Positions 33,157 to 41,061 of a DNA stretch of 64,000 nucleotides are shown in pieces. Within the stretch, counting starts at the first letter, position 1, and each line of letters begins with the position of its first letter. This stretch comes from an uncultured Christensenellaceae bacterium (GTDB lineage: Bacteria > Bacillota > Clostridia > Christensenellales > Borkfalkiaceae): contig CAJUMW010000002.1 of the NCBI GenBank assembly GCA_910587625.1, positions 90,610-154,609 on the forward strand, given 5' to 3'. The notes under the pieces are model-generated. The model made no database searches. It was not told the DNA's origin and was given only the letters and a program-made list of their open reading frames with translations. The position numbers and the translations under genes were made by a program.

Positions 33157-33884
33157 ACATGCTCCCTCAGTTTTCTCTTTAAATATCCTCTGAGTCCCCT
33201 GTAATTTTTTAAAACGTCGTGCACGTCCTTGCTCTTGCCCGTCAGGTTTTCTGCGGCGGACCTGAACGCCGCAAGCGTGTTTGCTCTCCATCTTCCGACG
33301 GGCAGCGATAAATCTTCGGGTATCGCTGCGGCAAGTTCGACGCGTATAAGGGTGGAAATTTCCTTTGCCGTCATACTTTCTCCGCTAAGTATAAGCGCGG
33401 CGCTGAGTTTGTTTACCATAAGCTTAATATCTTTAACTCCGCCGTCCCAAAGCGCCGAGCGGCAGACGTCCGCACTCTTTACGGAATATGGGAAGGGGTC
33501 GGTTACTATTACTGCGCTGTCGCAAGTTTCGGGCGCAAATTTATCCAACAGCAGATAGTCGAACAGCCCTTCTAAATCTTCGACGGCTCTTTTTGCATAG
33601 GCCTCGTCCTTTAAACCCAGCGAGGACATAAAGTGCAGGTTTGAATATTTCGGGTGAGAGATTATTGTCTGTTTTGCTCGGCACGCCCCCTTTTCGTAGT
33701 CGGATAGGGTGTACACAAGCATATCTCGCACGTCACCCATAATAAGCGCATCCGCGCCTCGTCTGTCTCCGTCGCAGATAAGGGTGCGTTCTCCAAGTTC
33801 GGCAAGCGCGCGGCCAACTCCCACGCAGCAGGTAGTTACGCCCGTGCCGCCTTTAAAGCTTGTAAAAAAAATTTTTTTTGCCAT
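33153..33884 (-). CDS. MinD/ParA-family ATPase
   Basis: 243 residues from the ATG at 33884 (MAKKIFFTSFKGGTG); longer N-terminal extensions are not supported by homology. The deviant Walker A is FKGGTGVTT (the signature Lys is before GG) and Walker B-like LLLDKFAPE lacks the usual D-P-P. CDGDRRGAD resembles the A' box. The C terminus GLRGYLKRKLREHV is a basic amphipathic helix like the MinD membrane-targeting sequence. It pairs with a MinE-like gene, suggesting a position-marking system at the membrane, perhaps for division or spore polarity. Confidence 0.85.
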   Translation of the reverse strand: MAKKIFFTSFKGGTGVTTCCVGVGRALAELGERTLICDGDRRGADALIMGDVRDMLVYTLSDYEKGACRAKQTIISHPKYSNLHFMSSLGLKDEAYAKRAVEDLEGLFDYLLLDKFAPETCDSAVIVTDPFPYSVKSADVCRSALWDGGVKDIKLMVNKLSAALILSGESMTAKEISTLIRVELAAAIPEDLSLPVGRWRANTLAAFRSAAENLTGKSKDVHDVLKNYRGLRGYLKRKLREHV

Positions 33885-33956
33885 AATCAAGATTTTATAC
33901 GCGCGCGAGGTAAAAAATTTCACTATTTGCGTCGAAAAAGCGCTAAGTTTGTGATG

Positions 33957-33984
33957 TATATAAGCACAGGTCAAATCATACCAT
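33957..33984 (+). promoter_or_regulatory. SigE-type promoter match before yqfC
   Basis: TATA (33957-33960), 16-bp spacer, CATACCAT (33977-33984), matching the B. subtilis SigE consensus KATA-N16-CATANNNT. It places the transcript start at about the yqfC ATG. yqfC/yqfD are SigE-controlled in B. subtilis; the match here could still be chance. Confidence 0.4.
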
Positions 33985-33989
33985 ATTAT

Positions 33990-34235
33990 ATGAAACTTCT
34001 CGAACAGATTTTAAACGAACTCGGTGCGGACACTTTAAAGTCGTTTACCGTCATACCCTCTTTCGGCGGATATTTTCAAAGCGTAAGAAGCATTGCCGAG
34101 TATTCTCCCCAAAAAATTTTGCTTGTGCTCAAAAAAACCGTGGTTACTATCGAGGGGGAAAAGCTCGAAATAGGCAAATATTTCGAACAGGACATATTTA
34201 TAAAGGGTAACATTAAGGTGATTAACGTTGACTGA
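33990..34235 (+). CDS. yqfC: YqfC-family sporulation-associated protein
   Basis: 81 residues from the ATG at 33990. An ATG at 33954 would add 12 residues; neither has a good ribosome-binding site. The pattern FTVIPSFGGYFQSVRSIAEYSPQKILLVLKK then VTIEGEKLEIGKYFEQDIFIKGNI matches YabP/YqfC proteins (spore-coat or engulfment-stage associated). It lies directly before yqfD and phoH as in B. subtilis. Confidence 0.8.
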   Translation: MKLLEQILNELGADTLKSFTVIPSFGGYFQSVRSIAEYSPQKILLVLKKTVVTIEGEKLEIGKYFEQDIFIKGNIKVINVD

Positions 34236-35118
34236 CCTTACTGTAATTTCAATTGTTTCTACGGCGGAAAACGCGCTAAACAGACTTAAAAAGGCGGAAG
34301 TAGCCGTTTTTAACTGCAAAAAAGAGAGTGCGGAATTTATATTTTCCATAAAAAGCAAAGATATTAAAAAAGTTTTTGCAATTTTCAATAAACCGTGCTA
34401 TAATATTAAAGTAAAAAAGCACGGATTATTTCGACGTATTTTGTCGTTTGCCGCACTCAGAGTCGGGCTATTGGTCGGCGCAATCGCGTTTGTTGCGCTT
34501 GCCGCCGTTTCCAACTCGTTTGTGTTAAAAATCGAAGTGAGCGGCAGCGGCAGTTATTTGGAGCCCGAGATACGGCGCATAGTTCTCGACGAAGGCGCGG
34601 CAGAGTTCAAAAGCTTTTCCGCCTTTAACGGCGCGACGGCTACGGGCAGAATCCTTGCCCTTCCTCAGGTTACTTACTGCAACATTTTAAAAAAGGGCAG
34701 CGTGCTTATTGTCGACGTGCAGGTTGACGAAGAGCACTACGCTTCGCAGGAAAAGGGCAGCCTTTTGAGCGATTGCGACGGGGTTGTTAAAAATATAGTG
34801 GCGGTGTGCGGGACTCCGGCTGTAAACGTCGGGGACGCGGTAAAACGCGGAGACGCGCTTATTTACGCTCACACCGTTATAGGTGAAGAACAACAAAGCT
34901 GCCTTGCGGTGGGATATGTCGAGATAGAGCTTTATCGCACCGTGGAATACTTTGCCGACGAGGATAACGAGCAGAACTTGAAGGAAGCTTACGCTTCTTG
35001 CCTTATAGAAAACGAGCAGATAACCGAGCGCAAGCACACGGTAAAACCTACCGAGGGCGGAGTTATTTACGTTATAGAATTTACCTGTTTGCACAAATTA
35101 AGTATCAATCTCAATTAA
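34228..35118 (+). CDS. yqfD: YqfD-family sporulation protein
   Basis: 296 residues with one membrane helix (residues about 75-98) and a large region beyond it, as in YqfD (stage IV-associated). TTG start with AAGGTG upstream, overlapping yqfC by 8 bases. A beta-rich segment GVVKNIVAVCGTPAVNVGDAVKRGDALI resembles a hybrid-motif domain. Length is slightly shorter than the Bacillus protein (about 390). Confidence 0.82.
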   Translation: MTDLTVISIVSTAENALNRLKKAEVAVFNCKKESAEFIFSIKSKDIKKVFAIFNKPCYNIKVKKHGLFRRILSFAALRVGLLVGAIAFVALAAVSNSFVLKIEVSGSGSYLEPEIRRIVLDEGAAEFKSFSAFNGATATGRILALPQVTYCNILKKGSVLIVDVQVDEEHYASQEKGSLLSDCDGVVKNIVAVCGTPAVNVGDAVKRGDALIYAHTVIGEEQQSCLAVGYVEIELYRTVEYFADEDNEQNLKEAYASCLIENEQITERKHTVKPTEGGVIYVIEFTCLHKLSINLN

Positions 35119-35120
35119 TT

Positions 35121-36107
35121 ATGGATAAGAGCATAAGAAAAATAAATGCGGAAAGCGCCGATACATTGCAAAAGTTTTTAGGGACGTTCGACGAGAACGT
35201 CAATTTGATTATGCAAGAGCTGGGCGTCATTGTGCGCGTGGACGGGGATAAAGTAGTTATAAGCGGCGCGGAGGACAAAGTAAACTGCGCCACGTCTGTT
35301 ACGGAAAGTTTATTGGAGCTTGCCGCCAAGGGTGAAAATATCGACAGGGGCAGGGTTGCGTACTGTATCGAGCTTGCCAAGGAGGGAAAGGCGCGCGACA
35401 TAAACAAGCTGTCGTCGGGTGCGATTGCGATTACATCTCGCGGAAAGCCCATAAAGTGCAAGACCGTCGGGCAAAAGACTTACGTCGACGCAATACGCAA
35501 AACAACCGTCACGTTCGGCATCGGCCCTGCCGGCACCGGTAAAACCTATCTTGCAGTCTGCCTTGCCGTACAGGCATATAAACAAAAGCAAGTCGATAAA
35601 ATTATTTTAACCCGACCCGCGGTGGAGGCGGGGGAAAAGCTGGGTTTTCTTCCCGGAGATTTGCAGACGAAAGTCGACCCTTATCTTCGACCTCTCTACG
35701 ACGCGCTCGAAGAAATGCTGGGTACGGAAACATATTTAAAGCTTATGGAGCGCGGCACTATCGAGGTTGCACCGCTTGCGTATATGCGCGGCAGAACGCT
35801 TTCAAATGCGTTTATAATTCTCGACGAGGCGCAGAACACCACGCGCGAACAGATGAAAATGTTTTTGACAAGGCTTGGGGATTCGAGTAAAATGGTGGTG
35901 ACGGGCGACGTTACGCAGATTGACTTGCCCGACGGCAAAAAAAGCGGACTTGAACATTCCGTTGCGGTATTGAAGGAAGTGGACGGAATTTCTGTAATTT
36001 ACCTTACTGACAAAGACGTTGTGCGCAATCCCTTGGTTATGAGTATAGTCAGGGCGTACGAGGCGGACGCGTCGAGGAGGAGCAATGACAAAGATAAAAA
36101 TGAGTAA
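35121..36107 (+). CDS. phoH: PhoH-family ATPase
   Basis: 328 residues from the ATG at 35121, 2 bases after yqfD. N-terminal KH-like region, then the PhoH ATPase with GPAGTGKT (Walker A) and FIILDEAQN (Walker B), ending TGDVTQIDLP and a C-terminal arginine. PhoH-family proteins act in RNA metabolism and ribosome assembly with YbeY. Its 3' end overlaps the next gene by 23 bases. Confidence 0.95.
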   Translation: MDKSIRKINAESADTLQKFLGTFDENVNLIMQELGVIVRVDGDKVVISGAEDKVNCATSVTESLLELAAKGENIDRGRVAYCIELAKEGKARDINKLSSGAIAITSRGKPIKCKTVGQKTYVDAIRKTTVTFGIGPAGTGKTYLAVCLAVQAYKQKQVDKIILTRPAVEAGEKLGFLPGDLQTKVDPYLRPLYDALEEMLGTETYLKLMERGTIEVAPLAYMRGRTLSNAFIILDEAQNTTREQMKMFLTRLGDSSKMVVTGDVTQIDLPDGKKSGLEHSVAVLKEVDGISVIYLTDKDVVRNPLVMSIVRAYEADASRRSNDKDKNE

Positions 36108-37548
36108 AAAAGAGATAGTTATAAGCGCGTTTATGTTTATATTTGCCTATGTCTTTTTGATGCTCTCTATGTTCTTAATGTTTTTTATAAACAACGGCAA
36201 TCAGGTTTTTGCGCTGTTTCAGGAGAGAGTGAACAACGTCATAACCGTGACGGTATCTTCGGCAATACTTACATTAGTCGTGTATTTCTATTTCTTTATA
36301 GAAAATAAAAACGTGCTTGCCAGACCCTCTAAGATAATAGAAATGTTCTTGTTGATGTACATTGCATTTATTATCTGCGGAACAATTGCAAAGTATATCG
36401 CGCCTACGGCGCGCCCGTTGCTTTTTTACTCGCTTATGACCGCAATGATATTGCGCCGCCGCGAGGCAATTTTTGTAAACAGCGTATTTGCGCTTATTCT
36501 CTTCATTTTCAACAGGCTATTGAACAGTGCGGATATCGTAAGTGGAGAAATTCAGCTAATAGAGAGCTTTTCGAGCCTTTTGACCGTATTTGCGGGCGGC
36601 GTCGTTGCGATATTTATGCTTAAAAACATAAAAACGCGCCTTGCTTGCGTTCTTATTGGCGTGGTGCTGTTTATTCCCACCGTGCTCATAAACGTGGTTA
36701 TGCAGCTTACGATTATCAGCGGAGACGTGGGCTTCGAGGTCATCGAAGTGTTCCTGTACAGCGCGTTCGACTGTATGTTCTCGGTGTTGCTGTTTATGGC
36801 TATTTTGCCGATAGTGGAGGCGGTGTTCGGGGAATTTACTCCGTTCAGACTGCGCGAGTTGACTTCCGACGGAGCAAAGCTCATATCAAAAATGAAGCAA
36901 AACGCGCTTGGTACTTACAATCATTGCATAGTGGTGGCTCAGCTTGCCGAAGCTTGCGCTTCCGCAATAGGAGAGGATTCCGAGCTTGCAAGGGCGGCCG
37001 CGTACTATCACGACGTCGGTAAGCTCAAAAACCCCGAAATGTTTACCGAAAACCAAAGCGAGTTCGACCTGCATAAAGAGCTTACTCCCGAGCTTTCGGT
37101 GGATATAATTCGCTCGCACACCCGCGAGGGGGCAAAGCTTATAAAAAAGAACAGGTTGCCCGAGTTTTTCGCGGATATAGCCGTCGAGCATCACGGCACT
37201 ATGCCAATTAAATATTTCTATGCAAAGGCGCTTAAAATGAGCGACGGTGAGTTGAACGTAGCTAACTATTCATACCCCGGTCCCACCCCGACAACAAAAA
37301 TTGCGGCTATAATTATGATAGCGGACGCGTCGGAGGCTGCGTGCCGTTCGCTTCGCGACCGCTCTCCCGAAAACGTCGCTGCGCTTGTGGGAAATATAGT
37401 TGAAGAGCGTATGAATATGGAACAGTTTTCCAACTGTGAAATTACAATGCGCGAGCTTACGCTTATCACTCGCACGGTAATCAATCAGCTTGCCGGAGTA
37501 TATCATTCGAGGGTCAAATATCCCAAGCTTCAGCTTTCACGCAAATAG
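36085..37548 (+). CDS. HD-domain c-di-AMP phosphodiesterase, PgpH/YqfF-like, short form
   Basis: 487 residues: six or seven membrane helices (residues about 10-255) then a cytoplasmic HD-GYP-like domain with H309-D310 (YYHDVGKLKNPEMF), HTREGAKLIKK and EHHGTMPIKYFY. In YqfF/PgpH an N-terminal 7TMR-HDED extracellular domain of some 250 residues precedes the helices; here it is missing, so ligand sensing must differ. Position between phoH and ybeY is as in other Firmicutes. Confidence 0.9.
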   Translation: MTKIKMSKKEIVISAFMFIFAYVFLMLSMFLMFFINNGNQVFALFQERVNNVITVTVSSAILTLVVYFYFFIENKNVLARPSKIIEMFLLMYIAFIICGTIAKYIAPTARPLLFYSLMTAMILRRREAIFVNSVFALILFIFNRLLNSADIVSGEIQLIESFSSLLTVFAGGVVAIFMLKNIKTRLACVLIGVVLFIPTVLINVVMQLTIISGDVGFEVIEVFLYSAFDCMFSVLLFMAILPIVEAVFGEFTPFRLRELTSDGAKLISKMKQNALGTYNHCIVVAQLAEACASAIGEDSELARAAAYYHDVGKLKNPEMFTENQSEFDLHKELTPELSVDIIRSHTREGAKLIKKNRLPEFFADIAVEHHGTMPIKYFYAKALKMSDGELNVANYSYPGPTPTTKIAAIIMIADASEAACRSLRDRSPENVAALVGNIVEERMNMEQFSNCEITMRELTLITRTVINQLAGVYHSRVKYPKLQLSRK

Positions 37549-37558
37549 GGGGAGATAT

Positions 37559-38020
37559 ATGTTATACGTCTATTGCGACGAGTACGATTTTTCAAAACTT
37601 TCTCAAGTTTTCGAGGGAGAGTATCTAAGCAACTGTGATTTGGCTGCGGAGGTTGTGTTTGTCGACGAGCAAGAGATACGCCGCTTGAACCGCGAAATGC
37701 GCGGCGTTGACGCCGTTACCGACGTGCTTAGTTTTCCTTCAATCGAGCATATCAGGGGGGTAACGCTGAATATCGAGGACTTTCCCACCGAAATCGACGA
37801 GGAGGACAACCTGTTTTTGGGCAGCATAGCCATATGTGTAAAACGCGCAAAAGAGCAGGCGGAAGAGTACGGGCACAGTTACTTGCGCGAGCTGTATTAC
37901 CTTGTAACGCACGGGCTTTTTCATCTTTTGGGCTACGACCATATGACTGATAGCGACAAAGCCGAGATGCGTGAAAGGGAAGAGCGTGTTCTGGAAAAAT
38001 TGGCGTTATCGCGCGACTAA
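37559..38020 (+). CDS. ybeY: Endoribonuclease YbeY
   Basis: 153 residues from the ATG at 37559 with GGGGGAG upstream. The metal-binding motif HGLFHLLGYDH (H-x3-H-x5-H) is intact, as is DVLSFP near residue 62. Involved in 16S rRNA 3' processing and ribosome quality control; partner of the neighbouring Era. Starts 10 bases after pgpH. Confidence 0.95.
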   Translation: MLYVYCDEYDFSKLSQVFEGEYLSNCDLAAEVVFVDEQEIRRLNREMRGVDAVTDVLSFPSIEHIRGVTLNIEDFPTEIDEEDNLFLGSIAICVKRAKEQAEEYGHSYLRELYYLVTHGLFHLLGYDHMTDSDKAEMREREERVLEKLALSRD

Positions 38021-38058
38021 AATAACTGTAATTAAGGCATATATAGGGGTCAATCAGT

Positions 38059-38937
38059 ATGAAAAGCGGATTTATAGGTGTAATAGGCAGGGCTAACGCA
38101 GGCAAAAGCACGCTGGTAAACGTACTTGTCGGGGAAAAGGTTGCCATAGTTTCACCTAAGCCACAGACGACGCGCCACTCGATAATGGGCGTTTTAAATA
38201 AAGATGAGTATCAGCTTGTATTCGTCGACACTCCAGGTATCTATAAAAGCGCAAACTATCTTACCGATATGATGATGAAAGCGACTGACGACACCGCAAA
38301 GGACGTGGATTTTATTTTGTACGTTCACGACGGACACAACGGTATTTCGGAAAACGATTTGCAGCTTATGAAACGCTATTCGTCGGGGCATATACCCATG
38401 GCAATCGCCTATACGAAGATAGATATTATGCCCAAAGAGGCAATTGCCGAAGACGCTAAAAAGCTGTATGAAGCCTCAATCGATTGCGACGTTTTTCCCG
38501 TTTCGGCACGAAAATATCAAAATATAAAAAAGCTTGAAGCTTATCTCGCGGAAAAAATGCCCGAAGGGCACAGAGTAATTTCCGAGGACATTGTTTCCGA
38601 CAAAAGCGAAAAGTTTATGATTGCCGAAATAATGCGCGAAAAAATATTGCTTAAATTCGACGAGGAAATACCGCACGGCATAGCTATAGTTGTAAACGCA
38701 TTCGAGCGCAAGGACAACGGCACATACGATATAAACCTCGATATTATCTGCGAAAAAGCCAATCATAAAGCAATTCTTATCGGCAAGCAGGGCAGAGCCA
38801 TTAAGGAAGTTTCCGGCTTTGCGCGCGAGGGAATGGAAAAGTTTTTGGGCGCGAAGGTATTTTTGACTACATACGTCCGCGTTGAAGAGGATTGGCGCAA
38901 CAGACCGGGGCTTATAAAGGACGTATTTATAAGTTAA
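38059..38937 (+). CDS. era: GTPase Era
   Basis: 292 residues. G1 GRANAGKST, G2 T (KPQTTRH), G3 DTPG, G4 TKID and G5 SA, followed by the C-terminal KH domain (AILIGKQGRAIKEV). Binds 16S rRNA in 30S assembly. In many relatives dgkA and cdd lie between ybeY and era; here the genes are adjacent. Confidence 0.97.
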   Translation: MKSGFIGVIGRANAGKSTLVNVLVGEKVAIVSPKPQTTRHSIMGVLNKDEYQLVFVDTPGIYKSANYLTDMMMKATDDTAKDVDFILYVHDGHNGISENDLQLMKRYSSGHIPMAIAYTKIDIMPKEAIAEDAKKLYEASIDCDVFPVSARKYQNIKKLEAYLAEKMPEGHRVISEDIVSDKSEKFMIAEIMREKILLKFDEEIPHGIAIVVNAFERKDNGTYDINLDIICEKANHKAILIGKQGRAIKEVSGFAREGMEKFLGAKVFLTTYVRVEEDWRNRPGLIKDVFIS

Positions 38938-38985
38938 AGGTATAATTTTCTTAAACGTACGCACCTTATTTGTAAGAGGTGTAAA

Positions 38986-39087
38986 ATGAAAAAGGACAAA
39001 GACGCAGCCGAGCTTGCCTGGAAAATGTTTGAAAAAACGGGCAACGTGAGCTATTATATGCTGTATAAAAATCTTACCGAAAGATAA
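38986..39087 (+). CDS. yqzL: YqzL-family micropeptide
   Basis: 33 codons. AGAGGTG precedes the ATG by 5 bases. The sequence has the W-K-x-F-x3-G-N-x-x-x-Y pattern of YqzL (AWKMFEKTGNVSYYM) and lies between era and recO as in B. subtilis. It is probably overlooked by automatic annotation because of its size. Function unknown. Confidence 0.85.
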   Translation: MKKDKDAAELAWKMFEKTGNVSYYMLYKNLTER

Positions 39088-39098
39088 ATCAAACGTTT

Positions 39099-39821
39099 AT
39101 GGATATTAAAGTAAACGCGCTTGTTTTGCGAGCGACGGACTACAATGAAAACGATAAAATTCTGACGCTTTTGACAGCCGAAAACGGAAAAATTTCCGCA
39201 GGTATAAAGGGCGTAAAAAAGCCTAACGCCAAGCTAAGGTTCGCGGCGCAGCCATTTTGCTTTGCCGAGTACGTTCTTGCAAAGCGCGGAGAAAAATATA
39301 CGGTAATAAACTGTTCAGAGTGCGAGAGCTTTTACGATTTAAGGACGGATATCGACAAATTTTATGCGGCAAGCGCGGTTGTCGAGGCGGCTTCGGCGCT
39401 TACTTTCGAGGGCGGAGAATGCGCCGAAATTTTTTACGACTGTATAAAGACGCTTACAAATATGTGTTTAAGCGACGAGAGAGCGCTGCTTTTGCAATTT
39501 CTTATAGGCGCGCTTGAAAAGTCGGGCTATGCTATTTCTCTCGGTGACTGTCGGGTCTGCGGCAAGTCCTTGTGCCGTGAGGAAAAAGTAAGGTTTGAAA
39601 TGGATTCGGGCACGTTTACATGCTTTGATTGCGGCAAGGGGGCGGGAGTAAGCCGAGTTACCTACAACGTTTTGAGAAAGCTTAAAAACAAGAGTTTCGA
39701 GCGCGAGTTTATAACGCCAGACGGGGAAATGCGTGCTTTGAAGTTAATAAAAGAGTACTTTTATTATAAGACCGAAAACCCCGTAAAAAGTCTTTTGGAA
39801 TACATAAAAATAAAACAATAA
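39099..39821 (+). CDS. recO: DNA repair protein RecO
   Basis: 240 residues, family length. N-terminal OB fold (VLRATDYNENDKILTLLTAENGKIS), then a helical domain with a zinc site CRVCG...CFDCG. Helps RecA loading onto gapped DNA with RecR/RecF. Confidence 0.94.
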   Translation: MDIKVNALVLRATDYNENDKILTLLTAENGKISAGIKGVKKPNAKLRFAAQPFCFAEYVLAKRGEKYTVINCSECESFYDLRTDIDKFYAASAVVEAASALTFEGGECAEIFYDCIKTLTNMCLSDERALLLQFLIGALEKSGYAISLGDCRVCGKSLCREEKVRFEMDSGTFTCFDCGKGAGVSRVTYNVLRKLKNKSFEREFITPDGEMRALKLIKEYFYYKTENPVKSLLEYIKIKQ

Positions 39822-39825
39822 TTCA

Positions 39826-39868
39826 ACACAGCGGCTCGGACAACTTATCGTTGTCCGAGCCGCTGTGT
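39826..39868 (+). terminator. Strong hairpin after recO
   Basis: A perfect 19-bp stem starting ACACAGCGGCTCGG with a 5-base loop. No T tract follows, but this is the boundary between the recO cluster and the next promoter. Confidence 0.7.
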
Positions 39869-39928
39869 AATATCGCGTAATTTTCCTATTTAAAGTGAAA
39901 ATTTCGTGAAATAATTTTTTTAAAACTA

Positions 39929-39957
39929 TTGCTATTTACACTATTATATGTTATAAT
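39929..39957 (+). promoter_or_regulatory. Promoter of the chaperone-GTPase operon
   Basis: TTGCTA (39929-39934), 17-bp spacer ending TGT, perfect TATAAT (39952-39957). The same -35 hexamer and an extended TG are used at 17572. Confidence 0.8.
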
Positions 39958-39970
39958 CAAAAAGAATTTG

Positions 39971-39989
39971 TGTACAAACAGGTTGTACA
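39971..39989. promoter_or_regulatory. Putative operator over the transcription start
   Basis: A perfect inverted repeat TGTACAA-N5-TTGTACA about 7-25 bases downstream of the probable start. It is unlike CIRCE (TTAGCACTC-N9-GAGTGCTAA). No regulator gene is adjacent. Confidence 0.5.
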
Positions 39990-40011
39990 AAAAAATGATA
40001 AGGAGAACAGT

Positions 40012-41028
40012 GTGGCGGAAGAAATTAAGGTTATAGGCGTTACCGTCGAAAACGTAAATTACGACGAGTTTAAGGCAACGCTCGACAGATATTACGACAA
40101 ATTTGCCAGACTTATAAAGACCTATAAGGCAAAGGACGACACTATAGCAAAGCTCAGCGACGAGGTTACGAAATACAGGGGCGGATTTGCGCTTTCTATT
40201 GTAAAACCGCTTTGCGTTTCGCTTATATCGCTTAGGGAGGATTGCCGCAAGACGCTTGCAAATATCGAAAAATATTGCAAGGACGTCGAAAGCGTAGTCA
40301 GGTATTCGGACTATCTTTTATCCGACGTGGACGAGTTTATGTCAACTTACGGTCTTATTTACGGAGAGGACGGGTTTATTTTGAACGGAAAAAAGCTTAG
40401 CGACTGCGTGTCGAGAAAAGCCGCGTCCGTTTGCGACGAAGAGCAAAATTGCGAAAGTATCGAAAGCAATAGCGAAAACGTCGACGAAGGAGAGCAGAGC
40501 GAAGCGTGCGGCAAGGAGAGTTATTCGTTCAATACGCTTCTTTCCGAAATAGATTACGGACGGGAAAGGATGGAACAGCTTTTAACGGATTGTGCAAAAG
40601 CCGACGAAAATCTCGACCGTTACGTCAAGCTTGCGGCGTCTATCGAGGAGAACTATACCGACGCTATGCTGTTGCCGCTTTACAGGGAAATAGCTAATTT
40701 TTACGAAAAGCTGAAAGACAACGTCGAAGATGTCAAACAGAGGATAAACGAGGGCAATCTCGTACAGAGTTATTCCTCCTCGGTTAGCCTTGTAATAGAC
40801 GAAACCTGGAAGCTGCTTATAATGGCAGGCGTTACAGTGGAGCACGACATATCCGACAGTTACGATATGCGCACCAACAAGATAGTCAAAATTGTAAATT
40901 GCGACGATGAAAAACTTGATAGAACGGTTGCCGTAAGGCATACCGACTGTTACCTTTTCGACGGAAAAATTTTGTATCCCTCGAAAGTAGACGTATATAA
41001 ATACGTCCCCAAAAAAGTTGAAGAATAA
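40012..41028 (+). CDS. GrpE-like nucleotide exchange factor (operon-specific)
   Basis: 338 residues from the GTG at 40012, chosen because AGGAG lies 7 bases upstream. The N-terminal half is a long helical/coiled-coil stretch (YDKFARLIKTYKAKDDTIAKL) with KPLCVSLISLREDCRKTL resembling the four-helix part of GrpE; an acidic linker follows. The C-terminal 60 residues (VAVRHTDCYLFDGKILYPSKVDVYK) resemble the beta-wing domain of GrpE. It is longer than GrpE (about 190) and divergent. Because two Hsp70 genes follow directly, I infer nucleotide exchange for them. The match is by pattern only. Confidence 0.65.
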   Translation: MAEEIKVIGVTVENVNYDEFKATLDRYYDKFARLIKTYKAKDDTIAKLSDEVTKYRGGFALSIVKPLCVSLISLREDCRKTLANIEKYCKDVESVVRYSDYLLSDVDEFMSTYGLIYGEDGFILNGKKLSDCVSRKAASVCDEEQNCESIESNSENVDEGEQSEACGKESYSFNTLLSEIDYGRERMEQLLTDCAKADENLDRYVKLAASIEENYTDAMLLPLYREIANFYEKLKDNVEDVKQRINEGNLVQSYSSSVSLVIDETWKLLIMAGVTVEHDISDSYDMRTNKIVKIVNCDDEKLDRTVAVRHTDCYLFDGKILYPSKVDVYKYVPKKVEE

Positions 41029-41061
41029 AAAATATTAAATAAAAAAGAGGAGAAAATCACA

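Noticed and set aside
39929..40011. CIRCE heat-shock operator for the chaperone genes
   Set aside because: The only palindrome, TGTACAA-N5-TTGTACA, has neither the CIRCE sequence nor its spacing.
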